Shown here: positions 8,010 to 12,546 of the stretch, piece after piece
How the letters are laid out: every line of letters begins with the position of its first letter
Numbering within the stretch: the stretch's first letter is position 1
Assembly (NCBI GenBank): GCA_033296885.1
Contig: MU864139.1
Coordinates: forward strand, 1 to 12,546
Source of the DNA: Triangularia verruculosa
Lineage: Eukaryota > Ascomycota > Sordariomycetes > Sordariales > Podosporaceae
DNA: 12,546 nt
Reading direction: 5' to 3'
Made by a program: the position numbers and the translations under genes
The notes under the pieces: model-generated
What the model was told of the DNA's origin: nothing
The model's input: only the letters and a program-made list of their open reading frames with translations
Databases searched by the model: none

Positions 8010-8690
8010 ATAGTTTCGGCTAATCCTTAACTACCGTAATTTTCCCTAATTTTATTTATACCTTTCTTAGCGAAATAAAATACCTTAAATAAACTATCTT
8101 TTATATATAGAACTCGTTTTTATCTTTATTAACCGATAATCCGGCTCTATATAGCGCGTTTAAAATCTCTTTAACGTGCTTTTTATACTCCTTTAAAATG
8201 CGTAAGTAGATAAGAATATTATTAAGGTAATAAATTGCTGTTTTATTAAGGTATTGGCGAATTATATAATTAATAAGGGCCTAGAAAGTCGCTGGTATAT
8301 TTATAAGCTTAAACGGTATAACGAGGTATTTGAAATGCCCGTAAGGCGTACGAAAAGCCGTTTTCTATTTATCTCCCTCCTTGATTTGTATATGTGTGTA
8401 TCCGACTGGTATATTAAGTTTAGTAAACTATTATACCCTTAATAATTAACTCTATAGTTGCGAAATTAATAGTAGTGGGTAACCGTTTTTTATTATTTTT
8501 TAATTTAATTATCGATAATCTATATATAGTCGCGGGCTCCTATTCTTCTTCGGTATAAAGAAAATAGAATATTTAGCTAGCGACGTAGATACTTTAATAT
8601 ATCCTCTTTTAATATTTTCGTTTAAATACTTCCGTAACTCCTTATTTTACTTATCGTTAATATAGTAGACCTAAAAGAGCTTAAGCTTTA
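8010..8690 (-). other. Gypsy reverse transcriptase domain
   Basis: The sequence holds YSIFFIPKKNRSPRLYIDYR, KTAFRTPYGHFKYLVIPF and NIPATF. Next comes the catalytic box, read YLNNILIY in place of Y-[LVM]-DD-[IV]-L-[IV]-Y (codons 8218-8229). Both catalytic Asp are Asn, as expected from TTGATGAT changing at two TpG sites. The thumb region RKFLEFTNFYRIFIRNYS follows. The protein would be inactive even with the stops ignored. Confidence 0.93.
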
Positions 8691-9044
8691 CTCTTTCCTT
8701 AAGTTTAATTTCGTAGTCCTATAGTCCTCTTTCCGGTAGACCTTAAAGGTATTTTACCGTAAATACCGGATACCCCCGGTATTTTATCGGTACCTCTTTC
8801 TTCTCGCCTTTCTTTATATTATTGTAATAGGCGTATTTGTCCTTTATTATTACTATAATTTCTACTAATATAACTGTTTTTATTAACTTTATTTCTTTAA
8901 TCTTACCGCCTTTATCGATTAAATATATTAATATTTCTCGTATCTCTTATAATAGTATTATAAAGGGTGCTTATCCCGTACTTTACTCCTACCGTACCCC
9001 TAATTTCCTATTATTAGTTAAATACTCCTGATATCCCTTCGGTT

Positions 9045-9345
9045 ATAGGTAACTACTATCCTTCTAATCGATATCTAAGTTATAGTCCTTATATTATAAT
9101 TATCTTAAGATTATATCTTTCTTTAGCCCTATATCTACGATATTAAAAATCACCTTTATTATTTTTTTTAATATAGTAATATTTAATAGTATTATTTCTT
9201 TAGTTATTAACTATATAGGGAAGGGTCCCTTTATAATAACCTCTTCCTTCTTTTTCCTCTATAGAATCCGGGCTTATTATATAAATTTAAGTAAAATTAA
9301 GTCTACTTTTACTCTATTATTTACGAGTACTTATATTTAAAAACC
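9045..9345 (-). other. Gypsy protease region, poorly conserved, possible frameshifts
   Basis: The C-terminal half reads GPFPIQLITKE and NIVDIGLKKDIILR, then YKDYNLDID, matching the flap and hydrophobic core (family pattern: ....D...LG..WL....P.I.W) of chromovirus proteases. The N-terminal half has VLVNNRVKVDLIL, where a DSGA motif should follow but is not seen in frame. A protease-like stretch, ISPDSIEEKEG (about 9245-9278), is in another frame, so one or two small indels may lie here. Confidence 0.6.
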
Positions 9346-11585
9346 CTTTTAATACACTACTACTCGTAATCTCTTATTTTTTATGCCCCTCCTCTATACT
9401 ATAGTAACCTCGCTAATATATCGTTTATAGTTCTTTAGAGGTTTTCGGCCTCTGCGAAAAGCCGTAGCCCTTTTCCCGATTATTATTATACTTTTAGAGC
9501 GTCTTTTTCGATTAAATTATTTAGTAGTTCGAAATCGGCTAATTATTATCGTTAGGCTTCCTTTTATTTTTTATTTCTAACATTATTCTAAGCCCTTTTT
9601 TTATTACGTACTTTTTATATCCTAGGGCTAGCTTTGTAGTACTTTCGGGCCTTCGTCTATAGGTAAAAAGTGTAATCCGCGTTCTTATACCCTATTAAAC
9701 CAAATCTATCGGTATTCTCTTTTTAATTTATAATCTAATCAAGGTAATACCTTATGTACCTGGGTATAACCTATATAGTCTAGAGTCTATCTAATTCGAC
9801 CGGGTCCTTTAATTTCTATAGGAAGTAATCGTTTAATTTTTCCTCTGGTATTCTTTACCTCGTAAGTATATTCTATACCGGTATTAGTTCGCTTATCTGG
9901 GTAAACCCCTTGATCGACTAATACCGGTTAAGGGCTTTTAACTAGTAGTATTCCTTATATATATAAGCGATATACTGGAACTATGGTATCCTCCTGTACT
10001 CCGGGTATTGTGGGTGGACCTGCGGAGTGTCCCCTTTACAATGGGTATACTATCTGAATACTGGATATTCTCTTGATATTTATGTAAGCCCGGTGTTAAC
10101 CGTCGGTCGTAATACCTAATATTCACTCCAGGTCTTTTCGCCCGTAAGAAATATTGCGAATTCGTTATTAAACTCCTTTTCGGGAATAATTTAATACTCG
10201 TTTCTTTATTATAATTATATAGTCGGTTAGTTATTATTAGTGGCTTGCGCCACTTTATCCTCGAGGTTACGGTATTACCGTTCGATAGCTTCTCGCTATT
10301 CTTAAAGCTTTACTATTACCTCCTCGAGTCTTTAAACTCGCTTCTCTACCTATTTTATAGTCCCTTTAGTATCTTGGACCGAAGCGTTGGCTGAGGTAAA
10401 TACCTGCCTTAATCGCCGTATAGTCTCTTTAGAGGGCCCTGGAGTAGTGCTTTCTTTTAGTCTTATAGCCCCTCTAATCGGTAGCTTTTGTTCTACAATG
10501 TAATCTTCTTCTTCGGAATCGACTATTAACTTTCCTTCCTGGGCTTCGTACTTATAGTCGCTGTCGGTATAATTGTCCGTTAAGTCCCGAAAATCCTCGT
10601 AGGCGTATTCGGTACTGGAGATCTCGATAACCTGCGTGGTTTTAGCTACTACCGCCGTTTCTCTTTCTTTTTAATTAAGTTACTTAGGTAATCGGTAGTC
10701 TCTTTTGAAGTGGCTTATTTTCTTGTAGTTGAAGTATTTAACGTTGTTCTTTCTTTTAAACCGTTTTTAAATTGCGTTTACTTTTATAGGCCTTACGTAG
10801 GTAGTCCCTAAGACGTAAGTCCCGTAAGGCCGTCTCTTTTTCTTGTCGTTAGGTCGGTAGGGTCCCTGTACGTGTGTGCCCTTGCGCTCCTTACGGCGCT
10901 GATATTGCCGATCGTTAATGCGGACCGCTATTGCGATGTATTCGTCGATAATCTCCGGTTGTTCTTGTCGATATAGTTTATTCTTAATTTCTTCTTTAAG
11001 CCCGTTATAAAATAATTGTATTAACCCTTCGTCGTTAATCTCGCTGTAGAGTACGTCCGTCCTAAATACTGCAGTGTAGTCGGTAGTAGATCTGGTTTGC
11101 TTAAGGTTAGTTAGTTGCTTCTGGGTACGCCTGCCTTTATCGTATTCTCCGAATATCTCTTTGATCTTCTCTTTGAATCCCTTGTACGTCTTGAAGTACT
11201 TCTTGGTGATATCCTCCCTTTCGTCGTGTTTGTTGTCGAAGTAGTCTCCTAGGATTGGTTCGAATTAGGTGAGGGCCTTGTCCTTAAGCCTGGATGCGGC
11301 GTATACTACTTTGGATTTTTTGTCCGGGAAATGGGAAGGGTAGTACCGAAAGTATGCCTTGAGTTGGATTAAAAATCCCCTTAGTTCTCCTTTTGCTTCT
11401 CCGTAGTGGTCGGGAGCCTCGAGTTTGGCGCGATCTTTTTCTTTACGTAAGGTACCGATTTCCTTGTGGAGTATGTCGTTTTCCTGTGTGAGGGTGTTGT
11501 GAGAGAGGCGCGACTTGTCTTCGAGCTCTTAGATGCGAGTAAGGAGTTGGTCGATGGTGGGTTGGGTATTGGTATTTCCGGCTAT
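9297..11585 (-). pseudogene. Gypsy Gag, RIP-inactivated
   Basis: The frame can be read without shifts from about 11585 (an ATA, 11583-11585, that may be the former ATG) to at least 10130, and coding-like to about 9297. It encoded the capsid/nucleocapsid protein. In order it holds an N-terminal coiled coil (about 11440-11560: DQLLTRI, LEDKSRLS, QENDILHKEIGTLRKEKD), the retrotransposon Gag domain (about 10950-11390: LIQLKAYFRYYPSHFPDKK, AASRLKDKALT, TRSTTDYTAVFRTD, LIQLFYNGLKEEIK), a former zinc knuckle (10692-10740), an acidic linker, a second coiled coil (about 10270-10400) and a long tail. Stops in the first part replace Trp, while Gln codons survive; in the tail Gln codons became stops. Cys of the knuckle are Tyr. 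At up to 762 codons it is long for a Gag, so the tail boundary is uncertain. Confidence 0.88.
10692..10740 (-). other. Former CCHC zinc knuckle of Gypsy Gag
   Basis: The minus strand reads KYFNYKKISHFKRDYRLPK. The spacing Y-x2-Y-x4-H-x4-Y equals the retroviral knuckle C-x2-C-x4-H-x4-C. All three Cys have changed to Tyr (TGY to TAY) and only the His remains. The strand of the mutation agrees with the C-to-T bias on the plus strand in this part of the element. Confidence 0.9.
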
Positions 11586-11644
11586 GGCGTTTAACTTAGC
11601 GCCTTTAATTTATCCGATGATAGAGTTGAAGTGAGTATGTAATG
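11586..11644 (-). other. Gypsy leader between 5' LTR and gag
   Basis: Only about 59 bp separate the LTR from the inferred gag start. On the minus strand the first bases after the LTR are CATTACATACTCACTTC. No canonical TGG-starting primer-binding site is seen, so the primer cannot be named; RIP or an unusual priming mode could explain this. Confidence 0.5.
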
Positions 11645-12041
11645 TATGACGAACCTCTGTATAGAACCTTTGAAAGGGATATTTAGTTGAAGGTAATTTC
11701 TGATAATTGGTTCGGTGTAGTTAAATAGTGTATAATAAGATGTTTTAATGTAAATATAAGATCCTGTGAATATAAGCTGTGATTGTATATTGCGGAATTA
11801 TTTATAAGCTATTTAGTTCCTTTGTATATATAGATCTATTGCTAAGACTAGGATTATTCTATCCTTCGAGAATTATGGCTGATTCCCGAGGATTATAATG
11901 ATTCCCAGGAATTATTTATGATTCCTCGTGTTCCGGATGATCCTCTTCCTATTGGTCTATCCTCCTTTCCTTTGATTGGCTACCGTGCCTCCTCTTTCCC
12001 ATTGGTTGTTCTCCTCGGGTATCCACATCATATTCGTGACA
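11645..12041 (-). repeat. Gypsy 5' LTR (right copy)
   Basis: This is the partner of 4546-4942, equal in length and without gaps. About 37 of the 49 differences are C-to-T in this copy on the plus strand: about 20 at CpA, 10 at CpT and the rest at CpC or CpG. It keeps the proper TGACA at its outer end (TGTCA on the minus strand), followed by the ATAGG duplication. A TATA-like GTATATATAG lies at 11824-11833. Confidence 0.96.
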
Positions 12042-12046
12042 ATAGG
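12042..12046. repeat. Target-site duplication ATAGG, right copy
   Basis: Identical to 4541-4545 and directly next to the right Gypsy LTR. Removing one copy together with the Gypsy element restores the interrupted Copia LTR. Confidence 0.9.
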
Positions 12047-12069
12047 GTAGCAGGGTGCCCTGTGGGACT

Positions 12070-12096
12070 ACTAAGCTATAAAGGGTATAGCTTAGT
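12070..12096. repeat. Perfect 11-bp hairpin in the Copia LTR U3
   Basis: Arms ACTAAGCTATA (12070-12080) and TATAGCTTAGT (12086-12096) pair perfectly around a 5-nt loop AAGGG. It lies about 25 bp from the Gypsy insertion site. No transcription-termination role is evident. Confidence 0.8.
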
Positions 12097-12174
12097 TCTA
12101 CGGGCTTCGATTCCCTTCGATAGCTGACAAATCCTTAGGAGCCGAGCCCTTTGGTAGGTCTTGGGTTACACTAG

Positions 12175-12211
12175 ACCCGGCACCTCAACACTTGGGTCTT
12201 ACCCGGCACCT
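12175..12211. repeat. Direct repeat ACCCGGCACCT in Copia U3
   Basis: Two identical 11-bp copies (12175-12185 and 12201-12211) start 26 bp apart in the U3 part of the LTR. Repeated motifs at this place often bind transcription factors; binding here is inferred only. Confidence 0.65.
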
Positions 12212-12232
12212 ATTATGTGCCATACGTTAACA

Positions 12233-12245
12233 CCCCCTCTGTGGC
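12233..12245 (-). other. Polypurine tract of Copia copy B
   Basis: On the minus strand GCCACAGAGGGGG ends exactly where the LTR begins with TGTTAACG. This is the expected plus-strand primer site and shows that the sequence to the right is the 3' end of a Copia body, separate from the left copy. Confidence 0.8.
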
Positions 12246-12270
12246 TTATATAGGTGCCACTGAGCCCCCT

Positions 12271-12546
12271 TTATAGCATCGTACTATAGGGCTTGGAATA
12301 GTTCAGTAGCTATAAGAAGCGCTGGAACTTAGGGGCTATTAGGGCCTTTGTTAGCCCATCAACAGCCATATCCTCTGTAGGTATAAAGGATATAGTAATG
12401 TTGCCTACTAAAACACTCTCTCTTACGCTTTAGAATTTCAAGAGGGTATGCTTGGTTCGGCTGTGGTGCTTAGGGTTGTAGGCAATCTTAATAGCACCTT
12501 AGTTGTCTGATTTTAGCGGAGTAAGTCCTTGGAGTGGGCGCCGTAT
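12271..12546 (-). pseudogene. Copia copy B: C-terminal end of Pol (RNase H), partial
   Basis: The frame enters from the right edge. It reads SDN, a TAA expected to be Gln, GAIKIAYNPKHHSRTKH, RESVLVGNITISFIPTEDM, and VDGLTKALIAPKFQRFL. This is the classic end of Copia RNase H (DN.GAI..A.NP..H.R.KHI, then PT..M.AD.LTK.L....F..F). A TAG at 12310-12312 lies where Gln is plausible, and the frame may end at the TAA at 12271-12273. Damage is light: His residues remain and CpA is common. The upstream part of this copy is outside the window. It is on the same strand as the left Copia and separated from it only by one LTR. Confidence 0.9.

Larger units (their letters stand above)
5875..9360 (-). pseudogene. 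Gypsy Pol (PR-RT-RNase H-IN-chromodomain), RIP-inactivated
   Basis: One minus-strand frame runs from about 9360 to a TAA at 5875-5877, with dozens of in-frame TAA/TAG at former Gln and Trp codons and no TGA noticed. Domain order is protease (about 9045-9345), RT (about 8010-8690), RNase H (about 7390-7795), integrase (about 6430-7135), a basic C-terminal region (6046-6420, the longest open piece) and a chromodomain (about 5878-6045). The frame is -1 relative to gag, as with programmed -1 frameshifting between Gag and Pol. Catalytic residues are lost in RT (DD to NN), RNase H (Glu to Lys) and integrase (zinc ligands and first Asp). Frame register is steady from RT to chromodomain; only the protease may have small indels. 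Confidence 0.93.
4546..12041 (-). mobile_element. Complete Ty3/Gypsy chromovirus-type LTR retrotransposon, RIP-inactivated
   Basis: The element is 7,496 bp, bounded by 397-bp LTRs and ATAGG duplications, and lies on the minus strand. From right to left it holds 5' LTR, gag with coiled coils and a former zinc knuckle, protease, RT, RNase H, integrase, a C-terminal chromodomain, a polypurine tract and the 3' LTR. RT before integrase is the Gypsy (Metaviridae) order, and the chromodomain marks a chromovirus. An antisense frame and a tRNA-like sequence sit between the chromodomain and the 3' LTR. It inserted into a Copia LTR, so it is younger than the Copia pair. RIP has removed all coding capacity. 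Confidence 0.96.
12047..12232 (-). repeat. Copia LTR, 5' part (U3), split by Gypsy insertion
   Basis: On the minus strand the LTR starts TGTTAACG at 12232, directly after a G-rich polypurine tract (12233-12245), which fixes the edge. It continues to the Gypsy insertion point and resumes at 4545. It contains a hairpin (12070-12096) and a repeated ACCCGGCACCT motif (12175-12185 and 12201-12211). It serves both as the 3' LTR of the copy to the right and as the 5' LTR of the copy to the left. Confidence 0.8.

Noticed and set aside
8254..9031. Plus-strand ORFs 8254-8442 and 8837-9031
   Set aside because: Both are antisense shadows of the RT and protease/RT linker; composition follows AT-rich RIP sequence.
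9938..10126. Minus-strand ORF of 62 codons in the Gag tail
   Set aside because: It is in a different frame from the continuous Gag-like reading and starts at a GTG; it lies mostly in the RIP-poor patch, which makes a chance open frame more likely.
11630..11644. A standard tRNA primer-binding site next to the Gypsy 5' LTR
   Set aside because: The minus strand reads CATTACATACTCACTTC after the LTR and has no TGG start, so it was not called.
11918..12127. Plus-strand ORF of 69 codons across the right Gypsy LTR edge
   Set aside because: It crosses the LTR, the target duplication and the Copia U3, so it cannot be an ancestral gene, and its residues look random.
1..12546. Alternative genetic code with TAA/TAG read as Gln
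   Set aside because: Many Gln positions are TAA/TAG and TGA is rare, which fits a ciliate-like code. But Trp positions are also TAA/TAG, intact CAA/CAG Gln codons coexist, and Cys/His to Tyr and Asp to Asn changes occur at essential sites. Mutation by RIP explains all of these.
1..12546. CRISPR array, bacterial operon or phage region
   Set aside because: No regularly spaced repeats, no ribosome-binding sites and no prokaryotic genes; all recognisable coding content is LTR retrotransposon.

Overview
The window looks like transposon-packed, gene-free chromatin from a filamentous ascomycete (Pezizomycotina). It holds LTR retrotransposons and no intact host gene. Every old coding frame is broken almost only by TAA and TAG, where the families have Gln (CAA/CAG) or Trp (TGG). 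Cys and His zinc ligands have become Tyr, and catalytic Asp has become Asn. The two LTRs of one element differ at about 49 sites, all transitions. This is the signature of repeat-induced point mutation (RIP), biased to CpA and seen on the opposite strand as TpG to TpA. No RNA gene other than a degenerate tRNA-like sequence was seen.

Layout. (1) Positions 1-3955, minus strand: one continuous degenerate Ty1/Copia Gag-PR-IN-RT frame, running off the left edge, preceded by a leader (3956-4422) and the promoter half of a Copia LTR (4423-4545). (2) Positions 4546-12041: a complete Ty3/Gypsy chromovirus on the minus strand, with 397-bp LTRs and ATAGG target duplications. It inserted inside that Copia LTR. 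In element order (right to left) it carries 5' LTR, gag, protease, RT, RNase H, integrase, chromodomain, polypurine tract and 3' LTR. (3) Positions 12042-12232: the other half of the Copia LTR. (4) Positions 12233-12546, minus strand: the polypurine tract and the end of the RNase H domain of a second Copia copy. Rejoining 12047-12232 with 4423-4545 gives one 309-bp LTR shared by two Copia bodies in tandem, LTR-body-LTR-body style.

The least expected content is in the 3' part of the Gypsy element, between its chromodomain and its polypurine tract. A plus-strand (antisense) degenerate reading frame of about 220 codons (5051 to about 5751) has a central coiled coil. It is followed at once by a 71-nt tRNA-like sequence on the same strand (5753-5823), with a complete 7-bp acceptor stem and a near-consensus B box. 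Neither is part of the standard Gag-Pol set.

The RIP damage is itself structured. The left end of the Gypsy element carries G-to-A on the plus strand, the pol interior is depleted of both CpA and TpG, and gag plus the right LTR carry almost only C-to-T on the plus strand. As a result Gag lost Trp, Cys and its start Met but kept Gln, whereas Pol lost Gln. None of the elements can make its own proteins now.
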